DNA of 64,000 nt from VRUE01 sp963747765 (GCA_963747765.1 CAVVGH010000007.1:310001-374000); one strand, 5' to 3'; counted from the stretch's first letter, positions 1-8,061 are shown. The notes: a model not told the origin generated them from the letters alone. Numbers and translations are program-made.

Positions 1-1
1 C

Positions 2-454
2 AGTCTCGGCGCCGACGGCCTGGCCGAGGCGTCGGAGACGGCGGTGCTGAACGCCAATTACCTGAAGGCCCGGCTCGCGGCGGGCCGCGCCGGCAGACAT
101 CTTCCGGTCGCCTTCGACCGGCACTGCATGCACGAGTTCGTGTTGTCCGGCAAGCCGATGAAGAAGGAGCTGGGAATCGCAACGCTGGACCTCGCCAAGC
201 GCCTGCTCGACTTCGGCTTCCATCCGCCGACCGTCTACTTCCCGCTGCTGGTCGACGAGGCGCTGATGGTGGAGCCGACCGAGACGGAGACCAAGGAGAG
301 CCTCGACGAGTTTGCGACCGCGATCGAGCAGATCCTCGCCGAGGCCGAGGAGGACCCGGAGCGTGCCAAGCAGGCGCCCTACACGACTCCGGTCCGTCGC
401 CTTGACGAGGTCAAGGCCACCCGCCATCCGGTCGTTCGCCAACCGCTCGACTGA
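2..454 (+). CDS. gcvPB: Glycine dehydrogenase (decarboxylating) subunit 2, C-terminal part
   Basis: The window opens inside this gene; the frame is open from base 2 and the last 150 residues are visible. The segment has the C-terminal signature of the P2 subunit of two-component glycine decarboxylase (GKPMKKELGIATLDLAKR, then HPPTVYFPL and DEALMVEPTETE). P-protein is the PLP-dependent enzyme of the glycine cleavage system. It decarboxylates glycine and passes the aminomethyl group to lipoyl-H protein, working with subunit GcvPA, which would lie upstream. The PLP lysine is outside the window. The tail after about residue 110 of the visible part is charged and ends in a plain TGA. The family call is firm; nothing can be said about the start. 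Confidence 0.93.
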   Translation, partial: SLGADGLAEASETAVLNANYLKARLAAGRAGRHLPVAFDRHCMHEFVLSGKPMKKELGIATLDLAKRLLDFGFHPPTVYFPLLVDEALMVEPTETETKESLDEFATAIEQILAEAEEDPERAKQAPYTTPVRRLDEVKATRHPVVRQPLD

Positions 455-931
455 ATGCGCGGGCGCTGCCGGTACGCGGGCGTCGCTCCCCGCTAGCGGA
501 GCTCCCCGAAACGTTCCACCCGAAACCCTGAGCCGATGCTGCGATCACCAACTCGACCTCGAGCCTCGGGCACGTGCTGGGCTCCATCGCCATCGACGGC
601 GGGCGATAAATCGCCGCCTGTGGCCCAAAACTCGCCCGGCGCGAGCTATCCCTCGCCAAGCCTTCGACGCGGGGCGATATATCGCCGCAGGTGTGTATCC
701 GATTGGCTCAGGGCTGCCCGCCCCAACGCGCCGCTCAGGCCACTCCGCCCAGGGCCGACCGGTCCCATCCGTTAGAGACCTTCCCGCCTCTTTCGTCACT
801 GGGCTCGAAGCCCCCGAGCCCCCTGGCTCTCTGGAGGAGCGCGGAGATGGCCCCGGAACCCAGGAGAGCACCCCGTCGACCGATGGAGACCTCCAACCCG
901 AAACGAACCCCTCATTGATTGATGAGAGAGA

Positions 932-990
932 CAGCCCCTCCCTGTTTGCCCTCCACACCTGCAAGTAGGAGGGCAAACAGGGAGGGGCTG
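932..990 (+). repeat. Long hairpin B, copy 1
   Basis: A perfect 23-bp inverted repeat (left arm 932-954, right arm 968-990, core CCTGTTTGCCCTCC) encloses a 13-nt loop, ACACCTGCAAGTA. The same stem core and loop ending CTGCAAGTA recur at 29600-29646 and 52419-52477. It has no T-tract, so it is not a classical intrinsic terminator, although it could stop transcription from gcvPB. Confidence 0.85.
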
Positions 991-1119
991 GTAGGGGGCC
1001 CAGGCGGTCAGGGGGCTACACGGGCGTCGTTTCGCGAGGGCCAAGAGGATGAGGGGCTTCGGGGGAGGCGTTATCGCGACTGGCGCAGCCGAAGAAGGCA
1101 GGATCGAGGCGGACACGAG

Positions 1120-1166
1120 CTCCGTTCGCTCTTTGTGTCGCAGAGCGGTACAAATGACGAACGGAG
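1120..1166 (+). repeat. 47-nt hairpin A, copy 1 of locus 1
   Basis: The structure is a 9-bp stem (CTCCGTTCG with CGAACGGAG), a 3x3 internal loop, a 5-bp stem TTTGT/ACAAA, a 2x2 internal loop, then CGC/GCG closing a 3-nt loop. CGGCTGG follows. It belongs to a six-member family in this window. Confidence 0.85.
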
Positions 1167-1189
1167 CGGCTGGAATCTCCCGGGCGAGA

Positions 1190-1236
1190 CTCCGTTCGCT
1201 GTATGTGTCGCAGAGCGGTACAAATGACGAACGGAG
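1190..1236 (+). repeat. 47-nt hairpin A, copy 2 of locus 1
   Basis: This copy starts exactly 70 nt after the previous one and has the same outer stem, loop CGC-AGA-GCG and downstream CGGCTGG. One inner stem pair is mismatched (TATGT against ACAAA). Confidence 0.85.
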
Positions 1237-1389
1237 CGGCTGGGGCGGCCGGAGGGAAGCGGATGCGCAGTCAAGTCGCGAGTTGTGGTGTAACCGGCCA
1301 GCGCTGACCGGAGGCGCAGCATCGCCGCATATGGCCCATAAGTCGCCTGGCGTCCCAGGCGTGTGCCTTCCTCTGTCCTCGGAGAAGGA

Positions 1390-1453
1390 GGCGCTGTCGG
1401 TGCAAGAGGGCTCGGGCGCTGCCGGTGCAAGAGGGCTCAGGCGCTGTCGGGGC
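1390..1453 (+). repeat. 25-bp tandem repeat, about 2.5 units
   Basis: Units at 1390-1414, 1415-1439 and a partial one at 1440-1453 read GGCGCTGYCGGTGCAAGAGG followed by GCTCR. No coding function is apparent. Confidence 0.7.
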
Positions 1454-1643
1454 AGAGCGGATGGCCGGTTTCCGGTCGAACGCTTCGGGGGGTCCGCTGC
1501 GCGCGCTTCTCGCCGGGGGCATCGGCGTCGCTCCCCGGTGGGCGGGCGCTTCTCGCCGGGGCGCGGGCGCCCGGGGGGCGAACTATCGGCTCTGGTTGCT
1601 CAGGGAGCCAATCGATCCCATGCAACAGGAGGCGAGGTGCGCA

Positions 1644-1949
1644 GTGGCCAAAAGAGCCAATCGGCGATGGCGGGACTGGCGGATAAACGAGACGTCGGGA
1701 CAGTCGATCCGCCCCGACGACAAGCGCGGTCGCCCAGAGCCGCGCAAGAAGCGCGAAGCCCGGAGCGGATGGTGGTGGACGTTGGCGGCGCGCGAGGCGG
1801 AGTGCATGAATTGCGGCAAGCAGCTCATGAACCAGAAGGTCGCCTACCACCACCAGACGAAACGGATCCTCTGTCCCGAGTGTGCCCGGGCGGAGTGCAT
1901 CTCGGAGATGTGCCGGCCGGCGCGCAAGCTGCTCACGGTGGGCAGTTGA
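1644..1949 (+). CDS. Small zinc-ribbon protein of unknown function
   Basis: The chosen start is GTG 1644, 11 nt after AGGAGG at 1627-1632; ATG 1620 in the same frame is an alternative. The 101-residue product has a basic, tryptophan-rich N-terminal half (RRWRDW, then RKKREAR and GWWW) and a C-terminal CMNC-17 residues-CPEC pair followed by two further cysteines, so a single structural zinc site is likely. The cysteine spacing is what makes this frame stand out from the overlapping non-coding ones. It lies just downstream of the repeat-rich spacer and ends 21 nt before the end of the convergent ligD gene. I do not recognise a named family. Confidence 0.5.
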   Translation: MAKRANRRWRDWRINETSGQSIRPDDKRGRPEPRKKREARSGWWWTLAAREAECMNCGKQLMNQKVAYHHQTKRILCPECARAECISEMCRPARKLLTVGS

Positions 1950-1970
1950 CCGACGGGCGCCGGTGCCCGC

Positions 1971-2885
1971 TCAGAGGTCCGGCAGCGTCTGCTTCAGCTC
2001 GAGGACCGGCGCAAAGAGGTCGCCGCGGCTCTCGAGTCGGTCGATGACCGCAGTGGCCTCGAAGACGAGCGAATCGGGGTCGTCGCGGTCGAGCGCGTTC
2101 TCGACCTCCTCCCAGCTCACCGGCGTGGAGGCGGTCGGGCGCTCCCGGGCGCGCAGCGAGTAGACCGCGATCGTTGTCTTGCGGGGGTGGTTCTGGGACC
2201 AGTCGACGAAGACCTTGCCCCTGCGTTCGGCCTTCTTCATCTTCGAGACGACCCGATCGGGGGTCTGCTTCTCGAGCAGTTGGGCGATCGCTTTGGCGAA
2301 CGGTTTGGTCACCTCGTATGAGGTCGTTCCGTTGAGCGGCACGTAGACCTGCAGCCCCTTCGAGCCGGAGGTCTTTGGAAAGCACTCGATGCCGAAGTGG
2401 TCGAACATCTCGCGCAGGCGCAGGCCGACCCTGGCGCAGTCGAGGATGTTGGCCGGCGGCCCGGGGTCGAGGTCGAAGGCGAGCACGGTGGGCCTCTTCG
2501 GCGCCCGTGAAAGCGAGAGCGAGGGGTGCAGCTCGATCGCGGCAAGCTGTGCCATCCAGATCAGCGTCGGCAGGCTGTCGCAGACGCAGAAGTCGATCTT
2601 GCCGGCATGGGGACCCGCCTCGACCCGGGCGGTCTTCACCCACTTCGGCCGGTGCTTGGGACAGCGCTTCTCGAAGAAGGCCGCGTCGAGGTCGTCGACG
2701 CCCTCGGGGAAGCGGCGCAGGGTGACCGCTCGGCCGGCGAGATGCGGGACGAGTGCCGGCGCGACCTTCGCGTAGTAGTCGACCACCTCGCCCTTTGTGA
2801 AGCCGGTTTCCGGATAGAGGACCTTGTCGAGGTTGGTGAGCGTCAGCTGACGGCCGTCCACCTCGACCTGGCGGCTGTCGGCCAC
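1971..2885 (-). CDS. ligD: LigD-type primase-polymerase domain protein (NHEJ polymerase)
   Basis: The 304-residue protein is a standalone polymerase domain of LigD, an archaeo-eukaryotic-primase-fold enzyme. It binds DNA ends held by Ku, fills gaps and prefers ribonucleotides. The metal-binding pair is D138 and D140 in AFDLDPGP, a third aspartate is D228 in VFVDWSQN, and the nucleotide-binding SGSKG loop is 173-177. The length matches the polymerase domain alone. No ligase or phosphoesterase domain is fused to it, so a ligase must be encoded elsewhere. The start is GTG. It sits 29 nt downstream of ku on the same strand, which strongly suggests one transcript. Confidence 0.93.
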   Translation of the reverse strand: MADSRQVEVDGRQLTLTNLDKVLYPETGFTKGEVVDYYAKVAPALVPHLAGRAVTLRRFPEGVDDLDAAFFEKRCPKHRPKWVKTARVEAGPHAGKIDFCVCDSLPTLIWMAQLAAIELHPSLSLSRAPKRPTVLAFDLDPGPPANILDCARVGLRLREMFDHFGIECFPKTSGSKGLQVYVPLNGTTSYEVTKPFAKAIAQLLEKQTPDRVVSKMKKAERRGKVFVDWSQNHPRKTTIAVYSLRARERPTASTPVSWEEVENALDRDDPDSLVFEATAVIDRLESRGDLFAPVLELKQTLPDL

Positions 2886-2914
2886 GATCTAGCGTCCCGA
2901 GTTGTAAATGGGGG

Positions 2915-3784
2915 TCACTGGGTCGCGGATTTCGCTTTGGCCTTGGAGCCCGAGCGGCCTTTCGGCGCGGCCTTCGGCCTGCGGCGCTTCGATCCGTCGC
3001 CCTTCACGGCGGCGATGCTTTCCTCCAGCGCGGCCATCAGATCGGGGGTGCCCGTCGGCGCCGGCTCCTCGGGGGCGGGGGCGGTGAGGACGTCCTTGCC
3101 CTCCGCCTTGCGTTCGACGAGCGCCAGCAGCTGCTCGCGGTACTCGTCGCGGTATGCGGTCGGGTCGAACTCCCGGGTCAGCGAGTCGATCAGTTGCTTG
3201 GCCATCTCGACCTCGCGCTTGGCGACCTTCGGCTCCTCGGCGGGGAGCGCATCGTCGAGCTCGGACGGGGGCACGACCTCATCGCCGAAGCGCATGGTCG
3301 TGAGGGTCAGGGCGCCCTCGGTGGGACGGATGGCCGCGAGGTGCTCCTTGTTGCGGAAGACAAAGCGGGCGATCGCGACTCTGTCCGACCGCTCCATCGC
3401 GGTGGCGAGCAGCGAATAGGCTTTCTCGGCGCCCTCCGCCGGTCCGAGGTAGTAGGGGCTGTCGAAGTAGATCGGGTCGATTTCGTCGAGCTCGACGAAA
3501 TCCAGCACCTCGATCGCCCGCGTCTTCTCTGGCGCCAGTCCGGCCAGCTCGTCTTTGTTCAGCGGGACGTAGCGGTTGGGGGCGATCTCGAAGGCCTTGA
3601 CGATCTCCTCGTAGGGAACCTCCTCGTCGGTACCTTCCGCCACGCGGCGGTGGCGGATCCGGGCGCCGTCGGACTCGCGGATCTCGCGCAGCGAGATGCC
3701 CCGCCGCGCAACCGCGCTGTAGAGCTTCACGGGCACGTTGAGGAGCCCGAAGCTGATCGAGCCGCTCCAGATCGCTCTCGCCAT
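2915..3784 (-). CDS. ku: Ku protein, non-homologous end joining
   Basis: This is a bacterial Ku homodimer subunit of 289 residues that would bind double-strand break ends and recruit LigD. The N-terminus MARAIWSGSISFGLLNVPVK is diagnostic of bacterial Ku, and the ring-forming core runs to about residue 225. The last 50 residues are a lysine/arginine-rich tail (SKRRRPKAAPKGRSG), a type known to help bacterial Ku thread onto DNA and contact the ligase. The start ATG at 3784 was chosen by family alignment. It is the upstream gene of a two-gene NHEJ operon with the LigD polymerase. Its promoter should lie in the 81 bp separating it from the divergent fetA, where I see no clear boxes. Confidence 0.96.
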   Translation of the reverse strand: MARAIWSGSISFGLLNVPVKLYSAVARRGISLREIRESDGARIRHRRVAEGTDEEVPYEEIVKAFEIAPNRYVPLNKDELAGLAPEKTRAIEVLDFVELDEIDPIYFDSPYYLGPAEGAEKAYSLLATAMERSDRVAIARFVFRNKEHLAAIRPTEGALTLTTMRFGDEVVPPSELDDALPAEEPKVAKREVEMAKQLIDSLTREFDPTAYRDEYREQLLALVERKAEGKDVLTAPAPEEPAPTGTPDLMAALEESIAAVKGDGSKRRRPKAAPKGRSGSKAKAKSATQ

Positions 3785-3865
3785 CAGTGAATCACCTACC
3801 CGGATTCTGGCAGCCGAATGCGCTCCCGCGGACGGCTCGCCCGCCGCGGGAGGCTTATTGCGGCG

Positions 3866-4540
3866 GTGCGGGATCATGCGCGCGTGCTTTTCGAGCTGCG
3901 CGACGTCCACATCTCCCGCGGAGGCAATCCGGTCCTTCGCGCGGTGAGCGCCGAGATTCCGGTTGGCTCCACGGCAATCGTCGGCCCCTCGGGGAGCGGC
4001 AAGTCGAACCTCTTGAGGCTTCTCAACCGGCTGGCCGAGCCCGACCGAGGCTCGATCTCCTATCGCGGCCGGCCGCTCCGCGAGTACGACCCCCTGAGGC
4101 TGCGCCGGGAGGTCGCGCTGGTCCCGCAGCTGCCGGCATTGCTCGAGGGCACGGTCGAGGCGAACCTGCGCTATGCCGCCAGCCTTGCCGGCAAGGAGCT
4201 CGACACCGAGAACTGCCTTCGTCACGCCGGCCTCGACCCCGACTATGCCGGGCGCGACGTCGAGAAGCTCTCGGTCGGTGAGCAGCAGCGGGCGATGCTG
4301 GCGCGGGCGCTGGCGCAGGAGCCACGCGTGCTGCTCCTCGACGAGCCGACGTCCGCGCTGGACGCCTCGGCACGCGACGCCGTGGAGGCAACGCTGGGGC
4401 GGTTGCACCGCGAGCTCGACATCTCCCTCGTCCTGGTCAGCCACGACCCCGAGCAGGCGCGCCGCTTGAGCGATTGGGTGCTCTGTCTGGAGGAGGGGCG
4501 GGTGGTCAGGTCCGGCCCTCTGGAAAAGGTGTTGGCATGA
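3866..4540 (+). CDS. fetA: ABC transporter ATP-binding protein, FetA/YbbL type
   Basis: This is the ATPase of a two-gene ABC system whose E. coli relatives (FetA/FetB) are linked to iron export and oxidative-stress resistance. Walker A is GPSGSGKS (residues 40-47 from this start), followed by the LSVGEQQRAML signature, Walker B VLLLDEPTSALD and an H-loop histidine in LVSHDPEQ. GTG 3866 was chosen because GGGAGG lies 12 nt upstream. GTG 3884, giving VLFELRD, is equally compatible with the fold. The stop overlaps the ATG of the permease gene (ATGA), so the two are translationally coupled. Substrate assignment to iron rests only on family resemblance. Confidence 0.88.
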   Translation: MRDHARVLFELRDVHISRGGNPVLRAVSAEIPVGSTAIVGPSGSGKSNLLRLLNRLAEPDRGSISYRGRPLREYDPLRLRREVALVPQLPALLEGTVEANLRYAASLAGKELDTENCLRHAGLDPDYAGRDVEKLSVGEQQRAMLARALAQEPRVLLLDEPTSALDASARDAVEATLGRLHRELDISLVLVSHDPEQARRLSDWVLCLEEGRVVRSGPLEKVLA

Positions 4541-5310
4541 CCTCGATCCACGTCTCGCTGGGAGAGGTGGGCGCCTCGCTGGCACTGATTGGCCTGGCCG
4601 CCGCGATCTCGCTCTGGCGCCACGCCGACCTCGAGCGCGACATCGCGGTGGCGACCGCCCGCTCCTTCGTGCAGCTCACCGCGATCGGCTACGCGATCAA
4701 GCTGATCTTCGAAGCGGACACGATCTGGCTGGTCCTTGTACTGCTCTCGGTGATGGTCGTCTTCGGGGCGCTGACCGCGCGCAGCCGTGCCAGCAAGGTC
4801 CCGGACGCTTTCTGGCCGCTGCTGTTTGCTCTCGCGGCCGCCGGGGGGACGACCCTCGGGATGGTGGTCGCGCTGGGGATCTTCGACCCGACCCCGCGCT
4901 ACCTGGTGCCGGTCGGCGGCATGGTGATCGGCAACGCGATGACCGCCTCCGCGGTGGCCCTGAACCGGCTCGGCGACGAGATCGCCGATTCGCGGGCGCG
5001 GATCGAGGCAACCCTCTCGCTGGGCGCGACGGCGCGCGAGGCGGCCGCGCCGTTCGTGCGCCGGGCGCTGCGCTCCGGGACGATCACCCTGGTCGACTCG
5101 ACCAAGACGACTGGGCTGATCTTCTTCCCGGGGACGATGGTGGGCATGCTGCTGGCCGGCGCCGATCCCGCCGATGCGGTCCGCCTGCAGCTGATCCTCC
5201 TGTATTCCCTGCTGGGCAGCGTCGCGATCGCCGCCCTCGTCGCCACGACGCTCGCCTATCGCAACTTCTTCACCCCGGCCGATCAGCTGCGCGAACCGCC
5301 CGAACCCTAA
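4537..5310 (+). CDS. fetB: ABC transporter permease, FetB/YbbM (UPF0014) family
   Basis: The 257-residue integral membrane protein has about seven hydrophobic segments and the conserved family core: ARSFVQLTAIGYAI near residue 42 and GGMVIGNAMTASAVALNR near 128. The segment after it (SLGATAREAAAPFVRRALRS) resembles the cytoplasmic coupling loop of this family. It overlaps fetA by four bases and would form the FetAB exporter with it. Its 3' end overlaps the last codon of the convergent propeller gene by four bases, leaving no room for a separate terminator. Confidence 0.9.
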   Translation: MTSIHVSLGEVGASLALIGLAAAISLWRHADLERDIAVATARSFVQLTAIGYAIKLIFEADTIWLVLVLLSVMVVFGALTARSRASKVPDAFWPLLFALAAAGGTTLGMVVALGIFDPTPRYLVPVGGMVIGNAMTASAVALNRLGDEIADSRARIEATLSLGATAREAAAPFVRRALRSGTITLVDSTKTTGLIFFPGTMVGMLLAGADPADAVRLQLILLYSLLGSVAIAALVATTLAYRNFFTPADQLREPPEP

Positions 5311-6533
5311 GAGCCGCCGGTTTCTCCGTGCGGCCCGCCAACCGCCGCGCAGCACCAGCCGTCGATGCGCGGGAAGGCCGCAGCGCCGCCGCCGGGAGCG
5401 AAGGCCTCCGAGATCGCAGCAATCGCACGGCTCTCACCACGGGCGGTGGCGAGGAACAGCCACTGGTCCGCTTCCGGCCAGGCGACCAGGAGCCTCTTGC
5501 CGTTGGGCGAGAAGGCCAGTTCGGAGAGCCGCCCCGGGACCGTGAGCAGTTGGTGGGTTCCGTTGCGACCGAAGAGCCAAACCATGCTGCGGATGCCGCT
5601 GCGCCAGCGCTCGGCGAGGAGGACGGCGACCGTGGCGTCCCGCGGCGAGAGGGCGGCATCGCGCACGGTCGCGCGGACGGGCAGCGCCAGCCAGTGGGGC
5701 CGCCCGATCCCGATCCCCTGCTCCGGCGCGCCGGCCTGCAAGGTCCGAACCTGCACGGTGCGGTGCGAGGCTTCGAGCAGCGCCGTGCCGCGCTCGCCCC
5801 ATTCGAGCTTGGCGATTCCCGGCAGCGCCCTCGCCGCGCCCAGCTCGTGTCCGCTCTCGCTGCGGGCGATACGGACTCGGCCGCGGCCATCCACGTAGGC
5901 GAGCTGGGGCTGTCCCAGCGGCATCCAGGCCGGCGCCACCGCGGCGCTGCTGCGGGCGATCCGGTGATCGCCCGTGCCATCGGCGGCGGTCACCCGCAGC
6001 TGCCGGCCGGCGCGGTAGGCGATCCGGTACCCCGACGGCGACCAGCGCGGCTTGGAGATCGGCCCGCGGGCGCTCAGCGACCAGCGCGGTGTCCCGTCGG
6101 GCTCGACCGCGGTCAGGGTTCGGCCGGAGACAGCGCCCAGAAAGAGGCCGTGCGGCGACCAGGTCGCTTCCCGGTAGTTGCCGAGCAGGCGGCGCGAACC
6201 GTCGGGATGGACGACCCAGGGCCCGGCGGCGGACTGCACGAGCAGGCGTCCTCCGCCGGGGACCTCGGTCAGCGCCGGCCTGGCGTTCGGCACGCCGGCG
6301 GTGAATACGCCGCCGATCCAGTCGCGAACGCTGGCCCCGGCCGGCGAGAGTACGAGCCCGGCGATCAGCAGCGCACCCGCCAGGGCAATTGCGAAACGGG
6401 GCATGGCGGGGCGCCGGTCGGCCTGGCGTTCGGCCATCGCCCGTTCGAGCACGGAGAGCCCGCGGCGCTCGGCGCCCGCGGCATCCGGCAGGGGCTCCTC
6501 ACGCAACAGAGTGGCAAGTCGCTCCGCGGTCAC
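5307..6533 (-). CDS. Membrane-anchored beta-propeller (TolB/WD40-like) protein, probable sigma-factor partner
   Basis: The 408-residue protein has a short cytoplasmic N-terminus, one transmembrane helix at about residues 45-66 (FAIALAGALLIAGLVLSPAG) and a large extracytoplasmic domain. That domain has repeated W-S-P-x-G and F-S-P-N-G blades (WSPHGLFLG, RWSPSGYRIAY, AFSPNGKRLLV) typical of TolB-like propellers. It starts with ATGA overlapping the stop of the ECF sigma gene, so the two are cotranslated. By analogy with other sigma/anti-sigma pairs the cytoplasmic tail may bind the sigma factor, but no zinc-binding anti-sigma motif is visible. The role as a regulator is inferred from context only. 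Confidence 0.75.
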   Translation of the reverse strand: MTAERLATLLREEPLPDAAGAERRGLSVLERAMAERQADRRPAMPRFAIALAGALLIAGLVLSPAGASVRDWIGGVFTAGVPNARPALTEVPGGGRLLVQSAAGPWVVHPDGSRRLLGNYREATWSPHGLFLGAVSGRTLTAVEPDGTPRWSLSARGPISKPRWSPSGYRIAYRAGRQLRVTAADGTGDHRIARSSAAVAPAWMPLGQPQLAYVDGRGRVRIARSESGHELGAARALPGIAKLEWGERGTALLEASHRTVQVRTLQAGAPEQGIGIGRPHWLALPVRATVRDAALSPRDATVAVLLAERWRSGIRSMVWLFGRNGTHQLLTVPGRLSELAFSPNGKRLLVAWPEADQWLFLATARGESRAIAAISEAFAPGGGAAAFPRIDGWCCAAVGGPHGETGGS

Positions 6534-7138
6534 CGCTCGTCCTCCAGCAGCTCACCGAGCCGGTCGAGCGCCCTTCGCAGGCGCGAGTTGACCGTGCCGC
6601 GGGGAAGTTCGAGAATCCGCGCGATCTCTCGGGGCGTGTACTCGAGCAGGTGTCTGAGAACCACCACCGCGCGGTGCTCGGCCGGCAATTGCGCCAGGGC
6701 AGCCATCAGGTCACCACCGATCTCGGCGTCCTTGGCGGGCGCCTCCGCCTCGCGGTCGCGCTCTGAGATGCCCCGGCGAAGCGATTCCCGGCGGGCCCAG
6801 TCGATCGCGCGGTTGACGACGATCCTGTGCAGCCAGGGCCCGAACGGGCGGCGCCGGTCGAAGCGGTCGAGCGCCGCAACGGCGGCGAGAAAGGCGTCCT
6901 GGGCGATGTCCTCTGCCGCGGCGGCATCGTGGACCACGAGGTACGCGGCCCGGTGGGCACGGCGCCATTGGGCGGCGTAGAGCTCCGCGAGCGCCTCGCG
7001 AGAGCCTCGCTGGGCCTCCCGCACGAGCCTGCGCTCCAGCCGGGCGGGTGGTGCCTCCCGCCCGAGCCTGCGCTCCAGCCGGGCGGGTGGTGCCTCCCGC
7101 CCGCCCGCTCCCTCGACCGCCTCCCTCTCAGTACCCAA
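6530..7138 (-). CDS. ECF-family RNA polymerase sigma factor
   Basis: The 202-residue protein has sigma region 2 at about residues 50-115 (AEDIAQDAFLAAVAALDRF and the RPFGPWLHRIVVNRAIDW segment) and region 4 at about 145-198 (LPAEHRAVVVLRHLLEYTPREIARIL, a helix-turn-helix ending RGTVNSRLRRAL). It would direct RNA polymerase to a small stress regulon. The start used is TTG 7138. Starting at GTG 7024 would drop an N-terminal tandem peptide repeat (13 residues, APPARLERRLGRE) that is not part of the sigma fold. The downstream gene, a membrane propeller, overlaps by four bases and is the likely partner. Confidence 0.88.
   Translation of the reverse strand: MGTEREAVEGAGGREAPPARLERRLGREAPPARLERRLVREAQRGSREALAELYAAQWRRAHRAAYLVVHDAAAAEDIAQDAFLAAVAALDRFDRRRPFGPWLHRIVVNRAIDWARRESLRRGISERDREAEAPAKDAEIGGDLMAALAQLPAEHRAVVVLRHLLEYTPREIARILELPRGTVNSRLRRALDRLGELLEDER
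7015..7103 (-). repeat. 39-bp in-frame tandem repeat in the sigma factor N-terminus
   Basis: Two full units (7015-7053 and 7054-7092) and an 11-nt partial one share GAGCCTGCGCTCCAGCCGGG plus GCGGGTGGTG. The 39-bp period is 13 codons, so each change in copy number keeps the sigma factor in frame. Confidence 0.85.
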
Positions 7139-7162
7139 GCCTCACCCGTGCCCTGGAGCATC

Positions 7163-8061
7163 TCAACCTTTTGCCACCTGCCTGGCGAGCCGATCGACAG
7201 CGCCCGAGAGCACGGCGCGCAATTCGTCGTTCAGGGCCCCGGACGGCAGCTCGACCACGAACGAGCTGGTGTTGCGGAAGCGGTGGTTCTGCCAGTTGGG
7301 CGCCGTGCCGGCCATCCACGGCATGAGGCGGAATGGCAGTCCGGCCAGGTGCGCGAAGCGCCGCGCCGCCGGGGCGCTTTGGTCCCAGGCGCGGACGAAC
7401 GGCCCAGGTCCCGTGTGCTGGTGGAACCAGATCGTGATCTGCGGGCGCAGCGCCGCGACGATCCGTGCCGCGAGGCGGGACTCCGGCTCGGAGAGGGGGC
7501 GTGGCCCCGCGTACTGACTGCTCCAACGCGCCCCGATCGCTCGCCAGCCGGCTGGGAAGTTCCGATTGAGGTCAACGCCCCTGCCGTTCAACCGGGTGTT
7601 GGGGCGAACCCGTCCGGATCGAGGTTGGGGACGATGTATATGTCCGCCGCCGGATCGGGGCAGCCGTTTGCGAGGGGCTGGATCTGCCCGGTGGCGGCAC
7701 ACTCGTCGCCGTGGATGCAGCCAAAGAGAAGAACCTTGCCCGGCAGCGCGGGATCGCCGAGCTGACGGAGGCGAATCGGCCGCCGCGCCGCGGATCGTCC
7801 GGCAACGCCGGCCCGCTCGACGAGGTTTCCCGGATGGCGCGGCGTGTCAAGAAAGGCGAGAAAGCCGTGGCCGGAGGCATGCCGTTCTCCGCGCTGGCGG
7901 GGGGTTTCGGATGGACTCTTGCGCGGTGGCGCGGTTCCCCTGCGGTCGTGCCTCGGGACACCGCTGTCGGGGTGAGGGAGTGCCATGGCTATCGCGATCA
8001 GACAGGCGCCCGACGCCGTCGATGCCGCTGCGAGAAGGAGGATGCGCCACCGCATCGTCAT
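7163..8061 (-). pseudogene. M14 zinc carboxypeptidase, single-base frameshift
   Basis: Two overlapping frames together make one M14 peptidase. The first (from ATG 8061) starts with a signal-type helix (RWRILLLAAASTASGACLIA) and contains the zinc motif IHGDE and VPNLDPDGFAP, then hits a stop. The second resumes with PNTRLNGRGVDLNRNFP, then FHQH (the third zinc ligand) and the catalytic glutamate in VVELP. Adding one C to the C-run opposite 7601-7604 would restore DGFA-PNTRLNG exactly. All catalytic residues are present across the two frames, so this is either a very recent lesion or a sequence error. It would be an exported metallocarboxypeptidase, perhaps acting on peptidoglycan peptides (inference). 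Confidence 0.8.

Larger units (their letters stand above)
455..1643. other. Repeat-rich 1.2 kb intergenic region
   Basis: I see no convincing gene here; every open frame is short, arginine/proline-rich and overlapped on both strands. The stretch holds one long hairpin (932-990), two 47-nt hairpins (1120-1166 and 1190-1236), and a 27-nt direct repeat at 610-636 and 1321-1347 that matches at 22 of 27 positions (core TGGCCCA flanked by ATCGCCGC and TCGCC). It also holds a 25-nt tandem repeat near 1390-1453, and repeated GCGCTTCTCGCCGGGG blocks near 1502 and 1545. It looks like accumulated mobile or palindromic debris downstream of the gcv operon. Confidence 0.6.

Noticed and set aside
1120..1236. 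CRISPR-like array from repeated 47-nt units
   Set aside because: Only two copies per locus, the units are imperfect hairpins and the spacers are not unique inserts of constant length; there are no cas genes.
1049..2047. Long arginine/serine-rich open frame on the plus strand across the repeat region
   Set aside because: It runs through hairpins A and into the convergent ligD gene, has no recognisable domain, and comparable frames exist on both strands, as expected at this GC content. Only the cysteine-bearing C-terminal part in another frame (1644-1949) was kept.
4243..5355. Long minus-strand frames opposite fetAB and many other genes
   Set aside because: They are rich in Arg, Gly and Pro, have no domains and lie antisense to well-recognised genes.
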